A stretch of 64,000 nucleotides of DNA, from positions 98,994,932 to 99,058,931 of the forward strand of contig CM036168.1 in the NCBI GenBank assembly GCA_020631735.1, written 5' to 3'. The notes beneath the pieces are model-generated. The model was not told the origin of the DNA and ran no database searches. It worked only from the letters and a program-made list of their open reading frames with translations. The translations under genes were made by a program, and so were the position numbers. Below are positions 1-10,921 of this stretch, piece by piece. Position 1 is the first letter of the stretch. Each line of letters starts with the position of its first letter. The DNA is from Saccharum officinarum. Lineage: Eukaryota > Streptophyta > Magnoliopsida > Poales > Poaceae.

Positions 1-1470
1 TTAGGGTTGTTCGATGTGTTCATATAACAAACTATTTTTTGCAGATCTGCGCACTGCTCTCTTAATCCTAAATGATTCAGTTAGGTTTCTATGTTCCTTC
101 CTGCTTGACTCATCCAAAAAATTACTTAGTACAGGTTAGTTTGGTTCATTGGCTCACACGTGTGCTACTGCAACAGGTATATAGCATAGTTCACATTTTC
201 ATATGTTTACTCGCATTTTAGCTTTCTTCTTTCTCAGCCCCAGGGAAAAAAAATAAACATAAGAATTTCCTCCTGTGTTTCCTTGTTGCCGTCCTTCTAG
301 AGGACTTTTCTTGTTGATATTCTGCTGGAGATTTTGGTGCTATTGGCTTGGTGCTAGAGGTTTTGGTGCTATTAAGGCTTGGTGTCTAGGCTATTTTACA
401 GCAGGTGTTATTTTTATGGTGGCCTGCTAATAGGTTACATACACGCTATACAGAAATTAGACAATATGCAGAAAATAAGATGCAACTTCTATGTTACTGG
501 TATGTCACCATATGGTTTGCAAATTCAGAGTTTGGAGGCCAGGTATACTGCTGTTCCTAGCGAACAGGAAGCATGTTGCAGCAAAATGTTAGGTTGAAGC
601 CTTGAAGGTAAATATCTTCAGAAATTAGGAGAAATAGAATTAATCACAGTGAGTAGAGTTTTAGAGTTCAGAAAAATAATACAAAGAAACATTTTGTTTT
701 CTTGATGATATTCCTTTCGAATGGAAGGTTTCCCTGGTGATTATTATATTATACATTGATTGTTGATGTGTTGCATATTGATTTCAGTCAAGACCACCCA
801 CGATGAATCAGATACTTCGTGTGCTTGGCATTGTAGTAGTGCTCCTCGGCCTCGATTTGTAGGTTGGGCACCGGTTTGGTCTACACTTCTAGCCCGAGCT
901 TCGCTCCTGCGGCTGTCACCAGTTTGGCTAGCTTGGACAGAATTGCTCGGTGAATTGGTTGAAGACCTTGAACTTGCTAGTTTTGGCTGGGTTGCTATTG
1001 CTAGCTCAATGCAATGTAAAGTGTCCCTGATGTCCAGATATATCCCCGGTTCTGTCCCCAATGGGGACAATGAGTTTGTTCAGTAAATTTATGCCACCTT
1101 TGCTGATCTAAAAGTAATGTAAAGTTGCAACAGAAAGTACAGTATCCAATTAAACCTTGCTGTCCGATATGTGTTTTTATAGCTAATGACTATATGGTCG
1201 CTTTTGCATGTGATATCTGAAGAACGGTGTTTGTATGTGTAACCATTACACACAGCCTATGTTACATCACTTATTGAAAAATGCTGGCAGTGATTTTGAC
1301 CACTGCTTGCTGCCATTTTCAGTAATGATTTGAATCGGATGTATCTTTCTTCTGGACATGGTGATGTTCTACCCAATACAGTCATTTAGAATGTTTACTT
1401 TGCTTTAAAAGGCATGTATATCTTGTGTAATTTGTTTCGAACGCTTAGAATCCAATCATTTAGAATGTTT
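1..1470. other. Intergenic, no gene recognised
   Basis: This AT-rich stretch holds only short open frames with no recognisable domain. The 108-codon frame at 760-1086 is open on both strands at once, which argues against coding. It could be the 3' flank of a gene lying to the left of the window, but nothing visible proves that. Confidence 0.5.
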
Positions 1471-1759
1471 AGTTTGTTCTAAAATATATATGGCACCAGC
1501 CCGCGCAAGGGCGCGCCCAGCGTCCATCTCAGAAACTGTCTCCTTGGTGTTCTATCTGGACATCCAGTGCCTCGGTGTAGGACTGGCTCGTGTTAGCACC
1601 CTCGATGACTCATGTAATATATATGTAGTGTTTGAATGTCATGTAGCTGTTTTAGAAATCCACCTTTCTATTTGACGTCCATGTTGCCATACTCATTTTG
1701 TTGGCTGATTTTCATTCCGTATCAACATTATTTTATTTCATAGATAGAACTGTGGCCAT

Positions 1760-1792
1760 GACTCGCGCGCATGGGCGCGCGTAAATCACTAG
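1760..1792 (+). mobile_element. Helitron-like 3' terminus
   Basis: A 7-bp GC-only stem (1764-1770 pairing with 1775-1781, loop ATGG) is followed by seven bases and then CTAG at 1789-1792, with T as the next base. A hairpin followed by CTRR and a host T is the Helitron 3' signature. A GC-rich hairpin-like motif at about 1498-1517 may belong to the same or a related element. I could not place a convincing 5' TC end, so only the terminus is reported. Confidence 0.4.
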
Positions 1793-1871
1793 TATACATC
1801 GGCAGGGCTAGCGTCCGGACGTCCGGGCGCTCTCACCCGTGCCTATTGCGTCTACCTGCCCACCCCGCGCC

Positions 1872-1988
1872 GGCCCTGTTCGTTTCGCTGAAATTTGGCT
1901 TTTGCTGATGCGTATGTTGATTTGTTGTGAGAGGAAAATATTGTTCGTTCGCTGAAAAGTACTGCTGAAGTAGTTCAAGCGAGCAGGA
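1872..1988. mobile_element. Degenerate Tourist-like MITE
   Basis: The left end reads GGCCCTGTTCG and the right end ends CAAGCGAGCAGG, degenerate inverted repeats of the same family as the copies at 4936-5064 and 42284-42415. The interior shares the TTGTGAGAGGAAAATATTG type motif. The right end is too decayed to show a target-site duplication. Confidence 0.5.
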
Positions 1989-1997
1989 CTTTGCAGC

Positions 1998-2110
1998 TCC
2001 ATCCACCATTATATTTGGCACACAAAACAGCTCAAGCAGGGGATTTACACTGATTCCATCCACCATATATTTGGCACACAAAACATCTCAAACAGAGAAT
2101 TTAGACTATT
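1998..2110. repeat. Tandem duplication, period about 57 bp
   Basis: Two successive copies both begin TCCATCCACCAT and contain ATTTGGCACACAAAACA, starting at 1998 and 2055. They differ by a few substitutions and a small indel. No function is visible. Confidence 0.8.
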
Positions 2111-2308
2111 TCAGGTTGATGAACCATGAAGAAGGCACGACGACGACACATATTTTATGAATGCAAAATAGTCATCGCCTCAAGCCCTCAACTATAGCTG
2201 TCTGTTGTCTTGTACTAGCACCACACAGCATCAGCACAGTGACATACTACAACTATCTCAGGTACACCAACGAAACCTTATTATTGTCCGACACATCGAA
2301 CACTTGCT

Positions 2309-2624
2309 TCATCGAACCCCCACCCCTTGCTTCATCCCGGTGGAGTTGAAGGGGGACACGCTAGGTCTGAGGTGAGGGCTTGGACTTTCCTCTCTCAGCG
2401 TGCCATTTAGAATTGCCAGCTCCCTCAGCTGCTGCTTCTTGTAGAAGTCCATGGACTCGTCCTGACAAAAGCTCCGGTTATTAGCTAACAGTATATATCA
2501 AAACTACTAAGAGATGGTGGCAGCAATGAGGAACGAGGGTACATACAATTGGTTTAAGAAGGTCCTCTAGGATGGAGACAGCTTGATTTAGTCGCGCATC
2601 AACCATATCTACTGGAAACTCTGC
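2309..2624 (-). pseudogene. Last two exons of a STAR/KH-domain RNA-binding protein
   Basis: On the minus strand, an exon at about 2547-2624 encodes AEFPVDMVDARLNQAVSILE followed by DLLKPI, ending at a GT donor (GTATGT). An 85-bp intron ending in CAG leads to a final exon at 2461-2309 encoding [20 protein letters not shown] and then LREE...[11 protein letters not shown]...stop. This matches the C-terminal part of plant Quaking-like KH proteins (the SPIN1 family), where the KH domain is followed by a [10 protein letters not shown] motif and a tail ending near SPFNSTGMK. The final residues after GMK are atypical. No KH-core exon is visible to the right, where a repeat array begins at 3195, so this is a 5'-truncated fragment, possibly carried by a transposon. 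Family assignment is from motif memory. Confidence 0.75.
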
Positions 2625-2629
2625 TTGTC

Positions 2630-3040
2630 AATATAATTCAAAATAAATTTCCAATATCATTGGCAATTTCGATTCTTTAAGGGGAAAAACATGATCACTG
2701 AACTATAGACATATGTATTTATCACTCATGCACACAATTATTCTTGGTCTCCATGGTGTTATCTACATTTACTTTGATCTATTTTTTGTACATTAATGTT
2801 GTACAAGTGGTATTAGAAACATTTATAGGCGTAGTTTATCGTTAATTGTAAAGTTGAGGGGTGATTCAATAGTATGCGAGTAAACTTTTGCCCATTTCAT
2901 ATTGGTACTGATAGGATGTGCATGTGTACACATCTATTATAAATATAAGTGTGCATGCATGGGAGCATCGCCTGCTATCACATCCGCGCGCTTTCGGGTC
3001 GGTTTGCCTGCCGAGCTCGAACTGCCATGGCGAGATGGAT
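2630..3040. other. Intergenic, no gene recognised
   Basis: AT-rich sequence between the KH-gene fragment and a purine repeat. The upstream exons of the KH gene would be expected here, but no KH-core coding (GXXG loop region) was found. Confidence 0.5.
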
Positions 3041-3112
3041 GGAGGGAAGGGAAGGGAAGGGAAGGGAAGGGAGAGGAGAGGAGAGGAGAGGAGAGGGGAG
3101 GAGAGGAGAGGA
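3041..3112. repeat. Polypurine microsatellite (GGGAA)n then (GAGAG)n
   Basis: About 70 bp with only G and A on the plus strand: pentamers of GGGAA type, then GAGAG type. It makes several spurious overlapping open frames of Gly/Glu/Arg-rich or Ser/Pro/Leu-rich composition. Confidence 0.95.
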
Positions 3113-3194
3113 TGAGACACGCCGCACGAGGTAGGAGCGAAGTCGTACGACAGGCCGTTTTTTGTCAGCAACCCACGTACAATATGTGCAACAC

Positions 3195-3495
3195 AAAACC
3201 TAGTTTTGAAACATTCAGATGAAACATTTGCAATAAAAGTCTGAAACAGATAAAACGCTTGAAACATGCGTGTATAACTACTTTTGAAACATTCAGATGA
3301 AACATTTGCAACAAACGTCTGAAATAGATGAAACACTTGAAACATACGTATATAACCATTGCAATATGTGTAACACTAAGATTTACTTTTGAAACATCCA
3401 TACGAAACATTTGCAACATATATCTGAAACACCTGAAACATAGGCTTGCAACATGCGTCTGAAACGCCTGAAACACTTGAAACACAGCGTTCGCC
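3195..3495. repeat. Degenerate GAAACA / TTGCAAC repeat array
   Basis: Irregularly spaced repeats of GAAACATT, TTGCAACA, CTGAAAC and CTTGAAACA fill about 300 bp, with a larger unit near 95-100 bp visible twice (3207 and 3285). Arrays of this kind are known near the ends of grass DNA transposons. A weaker relative lies in the LARD LTR (28450-28610 and 34505-34670). No transposon terminus was located beside it. Confidence 0.75.
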
Positions 3496-4930
3496 GCACG
3501 ACTATGGCCTACCTGGTGGGGAACTGCGGTAGATCGGTGAGGACAAAGAGCGGATGGAGGCTGCCCTAGCGGAGGCGCTCGAGTGGCCGAGCAGGGAGGC
3601 TGAGGAGGGCCGCTGCCCAGAGGGGGCCCGTGAGGAGCACCATCTCCCTGGCCGCCCCTGATGCCGCGGGCTGCTCCAGCACCATCGCCACCACTAACAA
3701 CATTACCCCATCGGAGCCGACCGCCTGGGGAGTGACAGCGTGAGGGACATACATGGCGGTGTGTGTGTGGGTGGAGAAGATGGGGGCGTGCAGCCGAGCA
3801 TCGCGGGCTGGAGCGAGCTTGAGGAGCCAAGCATTGCGGGCGGACGTGAGCGTCGCGGGCCGGAGCGAGCAATGGGGAAAGCGGCAGCAGCGAGGCAGGT
3901 GTGTATGATGCGTGGCGTCCGGATAACTGGATAAGGACGGATGCCATATGAAAGTATTATCGTATATATACATCTTAAACTGTAATCTCTTTCAACCCCA
4001 TATTTTATTGTTCTATACGCTTCTCTCGATGAGACTCGTGGATGTTCTAGGCGATCTTATCGACCTTAGAACACCTTTGGTTGTGTCTCACCAATGGATC
4101 GTTGTGAGAGACGTTCGTAGGTTCTCAGGCCAATCTGCTCAAAAACAGCTAGACCGATTCTGGAAAGCGGCTAGGCCAGTTTTCACGGATTGGCTGCGAG
4201 TTGATTGGTTTCGAGATCCGATCGCTCGAGTTAACAGTGGGGCAGGCAGGCAGGTTTAGGCAAGCTGCACCACGCGGCGTGTCCACCGCCCCTCATGCGG
4301 CATGCCACAGCCTGATGGCCACGCGCGGCGTATCGTATCCACCCATGCACGGCCAGAGCCTGTGATGGACGCGCGCTGGGCGGGCCGTTCTGCTCGCGGT
4401 CCGCCTGATTGCCACGGTGTCCTGTCGGTAGTTAACTTCAGTCCACCCCACAGGACGGGGGGTTACCAGCTCCGGGAAGCAGTGCCCTGCGGGCGGCTGC
4501 CACGCCGCTGCCGAGACGAGACGGACGGCAAGGTTGGCGGGGGACCTTGGTTCCGTGCCGCGCGTGGCACAGTGATGGTGTCGCGTGATGCCAGGTTCGT
4601 TCCAGCGGCTGCGGCGCGGCAGATGCGGTGCGCAAAGGCACCGCCACCCTGCGCCCGAGGCAACCGAGCGGAGGAGTAGAGGCCAATGAGAATAAAAAAA
4701 AACTTTTTTTTTTACAGAACGAGAATTAATCTGCCAGTGTGGTTCCGAGCCACGGACCTGTCAATTGTCATGTGTGCAGTGAGCTCTTGGGGCCTGGGGG
4801 AGTGGGGGTTATGCAAGCGCATGCGATCGCCATTGCGAGCCGAAGTTGGCCGGCGTCGTGGGAATTCATGGATGTCTGAGGTTTCGGCGTTTCCATTCGT
4901 TGCGCTTGCGTCAGGCGATGCGATCATACG
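3496..4930. other. GC-rich intergenic sequence, no gene recognised
   Basis: Several overlapping frames on both strands are open because of high GC content. None has a recognisable motif. A hexamer-rich stretch at 3740-3900 repeats GCGGGC(T/C)GGAGCGAG. Confidence 0.4.
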
Positions 4931-4935
4931 ACTAA

Positions 4936-5064
4936 GGCCCTGTTCATCCGGCTTATAATCCGTCTTATTCAGCTTGTTTTTTCAGCCGGAACAATATTTT
5001 TCTCTCACAAAAAATCAGTCAACAGTGTTTTTCAGCCGACTTATAATTCCAGCCGAACGGGGCC
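4936..5064. mobile_element. Tourist-like MITE with TAA target-site duplication
   Basis: A 129-bp element starts GGCCCTGTTC and ends GAACGGGGCC. It is flanked by TAA on both sides (4933-4935 and 5065-5067). Three-base TWA duplication and short inverted ends fit PIF/Harbinger-type MITEs. It is the best-preserved copy of a family seen at least three times in the window. A partial related stretch lies at about 5232-5330. Confidence 0.8.
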
Positions 5065-5069
5065 TAAGC

Positions 5070-5720
5070 GGGAGGCTTGCATTGTACCGCGGTTATCCGT
5101 TGCTTTCGGTTTCCTATCCGGAAAAGGGGATGCCCTTTTATAGGCTTTACCGCTACTTGTATAAGCTTGCTGCGCGTATCCACGTGGCCCGTTTGGGTTG
5201 GGGGGGTCCTGATACGCACTGGCTGGCCATGTTCACTTGAACTTATCAGCTATACTGTTTTAGCGAAATAACAATATTTTTCTCTCGTAGCAAATCAGCA
5301 TCGGCCGTTTTTCTATACAACCGTGTAGGGCCGAAGCCTATGCATTTATACGGCCATACGGGACGTACCAACCCTGGAAAGTTCATTATATGCGCGGTGC
5401 AGTAGAGGGCATTCGTTTTAGAACCATTGTCACAGCGAGTTCTTGGTTGCTTACACGACATGTATAGGGTAACAACTGAGATGGATGTATTTGATGCAGC
5501 GATATGTTCTAACATCGTAACCAAACCAATTACCATCAAGGCACACGGGCCGGCCGCCCCGTATACTGCAGCTGCTGACCTGCTGTCATAAGTAGTACTC
5601 CTATTTTTTTAAAAAAAAAACAATCAATGGCAGTCTAGCACCCTCTTCGGGTTATTTGCTTACCAACTCGTACCGTACTTCTGACATTCAAACATCGAAC
5701 GCGGTCATCAGATGTTGAAA
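5070..5720. other. Intergenic, no gene recognised
   Basis: Contains a partial copy of the preceding MITE family (about 5232-5330) and otherwise no coding signal or RNA gene that I can identify. Confidence 0.4.
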
Positions 5721-5948
5721 GGGTCTGTTTGGTTTCCAGAGTTAAAGTTTAACTCCTATCACATTAATATTTTCTCAAATGCATGGAGTACTAAATGTAG
5801 ACTAATTGCATGCATGTCGGCACAGATTAGGAGTAATTTACGAGACGAATCTATTAAGCCTAATTAGTCCAAGATTGAAAACTTTTTGTCAAATAAGACG
5901 AAAGTGCTACAGTATTTTTAAACTTTAACACCAAAACCAAACAGACCC
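5721..5948. mobile_element. MITE with perfect 15-bp terminal inverted repeats
   Basis: The element begins GGGTCTGTTTGGTTT and ends with its exact reverse complement. The interior carries ATGCATGGAGTACTAAATG and ACGAGACGAATCTATTAAGC, motifs shared with the MITE at 57614-57856. No clean target-site duplication is visible, so the superfamily is left open. Confidence 0.8.
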
Positions 5949-6781
5949 TAATGTTCCATTTGCTTCCTATCGCTTTTTGATATCAACACGCTCTAGAACA
6001 TTGACAGTGATCATAGCCTATGCGATATGTTAAGTTAACCAAGCCAAGAAGATCTAGACGAACTAACTGTACGGCGCAACTCTGCCAAGGCTACATATTT
6101 TAAACATTGGATGCTGTTTTAAACAAGCCACCGAACCAAGGCTTTTTTTTTCTGCATGCATGCTTAAAACAGGAACGTGTATGTAGAGTACTTGCACCCC
6201 ACAGAAGGTCCCAAAGAATATACATATACTGGTACCCAATGCATGCAAGTTGCCGTTTCCTTCCTAAATCCTCCGTATCTCGTGACCCACCCAACCTAAA
6301 TCGCACCGATTCGACGTGGAAGCCAGCTAACCCACCCTCCCCTTCCCGGCTTTCCCCCCCGTAACTCTCCCCGGTCCCCGCTGAGTCGCTGACCATGCAC
6401 TCCCCGGCGGCAGCGGCAGCGGCACCACCCCGCGCGTTGGCCACCATCCCGTCTCCTACACCACCCCCCGCGCACCACGACCGCCGTGCCATTCTCCGTG
6501 ACGACGCCCCAAGCAGCCAATCCACCAGCCTTTAAACTTGAGCTGCACGCCTCGCCAAGTCGTAACCATCCCGCAGACCCCCACACTCCCATCGGCCTTG
6601 TCCTCGTCCTCTCCTGAAAGCCACGCTTCCCGCGGCCGGACCGGACGACGTACTGACTGGACCCGCACCCGCCCCCTTACTTAAGCTCGCTTTTGCGCCA
6701 GTGGGAAGAGAAAGTGCAGCAGCACAGCACGTACGTACGCCAAGGCTGATCGATCGAGGCTGCGCTGCGTGCTTGCATGCG
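5949..6781 (+). other. 5' flank of the ABCG gene
   Basis: This 0.8 kb region precedes the ABCG start codon. The proximal part (6300-6660) is C-rich, like many grass promoters and leaders. I see no convincing TATA box in the last 150 bp. An in-frame ATG at 6701 would add 27 residues that do not look like part of the protein. Confidence 0.4.
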
Positions 6782-9070
6782 ATGGCGCCCGCCGTGCAGG
6801 ACCGCCTCCCGTTCCTAGCCTCGCCCCCGCCCGTGCGGGAGAGGGGCCGGAACCCGTCCCTCGCCGAGATGCTCCGCCTCGTCGGCGCCGCCACCGTCGA
6901 CCCGGCGGCCGCCGCGGACGACGATGGCTCCGCGTCCGTGTTCTCGCTGCCGCTCCCCACCACGCCCGGACGTGACGCGGTGGCGGGAGGCGCCGGCGCC
7001 GTCAACGGTGCGGGCGCGACGGCCATCATCGGACGGACCGTGCACTTCCGCCTGGCTTTCAGCAGCCTGACCTACAGCGTCCGCGCCAAGCAGCGCGGGC
7101 GCGGGCCCGCTGGCCTGCCCCTGCAGCGCCGCTCCGACCGCGTCACCGCGGCGCCCGACGCGCACGCGCCGCGCACCAGGGCGCTGCTGGACGGCGTCTC
7201 CGGGGAGGCGAGGGAGGGCGAGATCCTGGCCGTCATGGGCGCCAGCGGCTCCGGCAAGTCCACGCTCATCGACGCGCTCGCCAACCGCATCTCCCGCGAC
7301 GCGCTCAAGGGCGCCGTCACGCTCAACGGGGAGCCCCTCACGGGCACCGTCATCAAGTTCATCTCCGCGTACGTCATGCAGGACGACCTGCTGTTCCCCA
7401 TGCTTACCGTCACCGAGACGCTCTCCTTCGCAGCCGAGTTCCGCCTCCCGCGGGCGCTGTCCCCGGCCAAGAAGCGCGCGCGCGTGCAGGCGCTCATCGA
7501 CCAGCTCGGCCTCCGCGCCGCGGCCAACACCATCATCGGCGACGAGGGCCACCGCGGGGTGTCCGGCGGGGAGCGCCGCAGGGTCTCCATCGGCACTGAC
7601 ATCATCCACGACCCGATCCTCCTGTTCCTCGACGAGCCCACGTCGGGGCTCGACTCCACCTCCGCGTTCATGGTGGTCAAGGTGCTTCGCCGCATCGCGG
7701 AGAGCGGCAGCATTGTCATCACGTCCATCCACCAGCCGAGCCAGCGCATCCTCAGCCTCCTCGACCGCCTCATCCTCCTCTCCGGTGGCCGGACAGTCTT
7801 CAGCGGGCCGCCTTCGGTGCTCCCGTCCTACTTCGCCGAGTTTGGCTTCCCGGTGCCCGACGACGAGAACCGCGCCGAGTTCGCGCTCGACCTGATCCGC
7901 GAGTTCGAGTCGTCGCCCACGGGGACCAAGCCGCTCGTCGACTTCCACCGCGCGTGGCAGCAGATGCACGCGCGGATCCTAGGCCAACAAGGTTCGGCGG
8001 CCGCTGATCCGTCGTCGTTGGTGGCGCCAACGACGATGTCGCTCAAGGAGGCCATCAGCGCGAGCATTTCGCGCGGGAAGCTGGTGTCGGGCTCGGACGT
8101 GGCCGGGGAGGCCGCGTCCATGCACACCTACGCCAACCCGTTCTGGGTGGAGATGAAGGTGCTGACGAAGCGGTCAGCGATCAACACGCGTCGGATGCCC
8201 GAGCTATTCCTCATACGCCTCGCAGCCGTGGTGGTCACGGGCGCGATCCTCGCCACCGTCTTCTTCAAGCTGGACCAGTCTCCCAAGGGAGCGCAGGAGC
8301 GGCTGGGCTTCTTCGCGTTCGCCATGTCCACCATGTTCTACACCTGCGCCGACGCGCTGCCGGTGTTCCTCAATGAGCGCTACGTGTTCCTGCGCGAGAC
8401 GGCCTACGGCGCGTACCGGCGCGCCTCCTACGTGCTCTCCAACGCCATCGTCTCCTTCCCGCCGCTCGTGGTGCTCTCCCTCGCCTTCGCCTTCACCACC
8501 TTCTTCGCCGTCGGCCTCGCGGGCGGCGTGCCCGGGTTCGCCTTCTACACGCTGGCCATCCTGGCGTCGTTCTGGGCCGGCAGCGGCTTCGTCACGTTCC
8601 TCTCCGGCGTGATACCGCACGTGATGATCGGGTACACCGTGGTGGTGGCCATCCTCGCCTACTTCCTGCTCTTCAGCGGCTTCTTCATCAACCGGGACAG
8701 GATCCCGGCATACTGGATCTGGTTCCACTACCTGTCGCTGATCAAGTACCCGTTCGAGGGCGTGCTGCAGAACGAGTTCGCCCGCAGCGGCGAGTGCTTC
8801 GTGCGGGGCGCGCAGATCTTCGACAACTCCCCGCTGGCGGTGCTGCCGGACGCGGTGAAGGCCCGGGTGCTCGCCTCCATCAGCTCGGCGCTCGGGGTCG
8901 GGATCGGCGCCGACACGTGCGTCGTCACAGGGCGCGGCGTCCTGCATGAGGTGGCGGTGACGCAGCTCGGCAAGTGGGAGTGCCTGCTCGTCACCATGGC
9001 TTGGGGTTTCCTCTTCCGGATCCTCTTCTACTTCAGCCTCGTGCTCGGCAGCAAGAACAAGAGGAGGTGA
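6782..9070 (+). CDS. Half-size ABC transporter, ABCG (WBC) subfamily
   Basis: This intact, intronless gene encodes 762 residues with the ABCG order: nucleotide-binding domain first, membrane domain second. Visible motifs are Walker [10 protein letters not shown] (153-161), signature [12 protein letters not shown] (260-271) and Walker B ILLFLDEP with catalytic Glu at about 285, then the STSGLDS-type D-loop and the HQPSQR switch region. About six hydrophobic segments lie between residues 475 and 755, followed by a basic tail (GSKNKRR). The start at 6782 is preferred because it has a good plant context (ATGGCG) and family-like length. Half-size ABCG proteins dimerise at the plasma membrane and export lipids, suberin or cutin precursors, or hormones. 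The single exon and N-terminal leader suggest the clade of Arabidopsis ABCG1/2/6/16/20 and rice OsABCG5, which act in suberin and apoplastic barrier formation; substrate is inferred, not shown. GC content at third positions is very high, as in many grass genes. Confidence 0.95.
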   Translation: MAPAVQDRLPFLASPPPVRERGRNPSLAEMLRLVGAATVDPAAAADDDGSASVFSLPLPTTPGRDAVAGGAGAVNGAGATAIIGRTVHFRLAFSSLTYSVRAKQRGRGPAGLPLQRRSDRVTAAPDAHAPRTRALLDGVSGEAREGEILAVMGASGSGKSTLIDALANRISRDALKGAVTLNGEPLTGTVIKFISAYVMQDDLLFPMLTVTETLSFAAEFRLPRALSPAKKRARVQALIDQLGLRAAANTIIGDEGHRGVSGGERRRVSIGTDIIHDPILLFLDEPTSGLDSTSAFMVVKVLRRIAESGSIVITSIHQPSQRILSLLDRLILLSGGRTVFSGPPSVLPSYFAEFGFPVPDDENRAEFALDLIREFESSPTGTKPLVDFHRAWQQMHARILGQQGSAAADPSSLVAPTTMSLKEAISASISRGKLVSGSDVAGEAASMHTYANPFWVEMKVLTKRSAINTRRMPELFLIRLAAVVVTGAILATVFFKLDQSPKGAQERLGFFAFAMSTMFYTCADALPVFLNERYVFLRETAYGAYRRASYVLSNAIVSFPPLVVLSLAFAFTTFFAVGLAGGVPGFAFYTLAILASFWAGSGFVTFLSGVIPHVMIGYTVVVAILAYFLLFSGFFINRDRIPAYWIWFHYLSLIKYPFEGVLQNEFARSGECFVRGAQIFDNSPLAVLPDAVKARVLASISSALGVGIGADTCVVTGRGVLHEVAVTQLGKWECLLVTMAWGFLFRILFYFSLVLGSKNKRR

Positions 9071-10916
9071 TCGATCGCGCCACGGTAGGGACCTGCCGCA
9101 GGCGCGCGCCGTTGTGTACATTTGAATGGTCGGAGTGGTCGAAGCTCGCTGGGCGCTGGGCATGGCCCATGGGGACAAAGTAAGCGTGCAGAAGGAGGTG
9201 AATTGAAGGAAGACAGTTAATTAGGTGGTGATTGTTCATGTTCTTTTTTTCTTTATTTTTTGCATTCTTCTTTTTTCCGGTGATTTGATGATAGAAATAA
9301 GTGGGTTTGCAGGTATACATATGCTTGGATCCACTAGCTTTTTGTTCTTTTTTATGTGTCCAAAGTCGAAAGATTATAAAAAGTAACTGCCGTTTTGTAG
9401 TTTTGCTGCTTCAGCAGTCTTCAGTTCTCAGAAGAACCATAACCATGGACTCTGTTCTGTTCTGGTGGTTCTCTTCTCTCTATAGCTGCCTTGCCCTTTA
9501 TTAGGTGAATTGTGTTTCGGAGTTTGGAAGCTCTCGTTCTAGTGGGTGCAAAAAAGCATCCAGCTTCCATCTTCTGTGACGAGCAAAGCAAAACCCTCGT
9601 TAAAAATTCAAACAATGCATGGGACGAACAAGCCGTCCCATAACCATTCGATCTTCTCATCCGTCTTGGTGTTCTTCATGTGATACTCATAGATGCCATG
9701 GAGTAGTACATCATTAACATAGTGTTTTTTTTTGTTGTTGGTAGTGCTACATGAAAACACAGATGGAGTTAGATATTAACCTGTGTGTGATCATGTGAAC
9801 TGCTTGGGTTGGTTACAGTTAGGTGCATCATATCCTGAGGGTCATACCGGTACTTGTGGGTCATTAATTAATGATTAGTACATGTGCTCGTGAGTCGTGA
9901 CTCCTGATTCGCTCTGCTACTACTTTAATCTCCGTGTACCTTCTGCAACGCAGCTACATCAAGTTCGCGAGAGATTTGACGTGGTCCGGTATCGTATTGG
10001 AGGCCGGCCGCCGGTTGCAGTGCAGCAACAAGAACCTACTACATGCACGAGGCGTTTCCGTGCTCTCAACCTCTCTGCAGAGGTCGTTGCTTGTTGGGCA
10101 AACGAATTTCTAATGGAAAGCAAGCAGAGCGCATGCCCTGCCCCTGCGCTGAATCTGAATGCGATCGGCAACACGGCGTGGACGGCCTGACCCTGACGGC
10201 CGAGACTTATAGAATTTATTAGATGAGCTGCACCACACCAAACCAAACTGGCGAGGCACAGAGGCTGATACCAAGACGGCAAGACCTTGCTGCATCTGGA
10301 AACTCTTTTCCTCTGCTCTTGCCTTGGAAATTTCTCTTTGAGACCAGGCACGGGCTAATGTTATGCATGCATGCATACGATGCCTAGGTCGCCTTGCCGT
10401 GCAGGTCAACGGTCGCTCAACAAACTCTCACCGGACCGATCGTCCGTGAGTGTGACTTGACAAGTATATATCAAACATCGCGTACCTACGTATAGTATGT
10501 AGTAATATGTACCTGGCTGTTGCATGCTAGTATATTGAAAAATCAGCCACCAAGGTCTTACTCTTACATATAGTCCAACAAAAGAAAGGCAACACGAAAC
10601 AAACGGCATATATAATATATAGTTGCCTATGACAGCAAACATACATACCACTTATTAATGAAAACCAGCTTTCTATCGAAAATTTCACTTAAACCTGTTT
10701 TTCTTTTATGTATGGATGGAGAACTGTATGTTGCTTACCTAAATATACAAGTGATTTGCAAAAGAGTTTTGGAGTTGATTGATTGGATTGGACGACGAAA
10801 AGACGGCTGCCTGATGTTAAAGGGTGCAGTGCAGGTAGGGTGGGCCGTGCAGCTGGGTGTGTCAACTGAATGCAGGAACAGGACTCATCTCCTTTGTGAG
10901 TATTTTCTACTCCTAA
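9071..10916. other. 3' flank of the ABCG gene and intergenic sequence
   Basis: The first 250 bp after the ABCG stop are T-rich and probably 3' UTR. No canonical AATAAA was picked out with confidence. Beyond that there are only short frames without recognisable products. Confidence 0.4.
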
Positions 10917-10921
10917 CCACA

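Noticed and set aside
2866..3947. Long minus-strand frames of 159 and 260 codons
   Set aside because: They translate the GAAACA repeat array (as FxVFQ/MFH-type repeats) and the polypurine tract.
6815..7969. 384-codon open frame antisense to the ABCG gene
   Set aside because: It is the complement of GC-rich codons, has Arg/Glu-rich low-complexity composition, and overlaps a well-conserved protein.
8204..9178. 324-codon antisense open frame over the ABCG membrane domain
   Set aside because: Same cause: mirror of high-GC coding, no domain.
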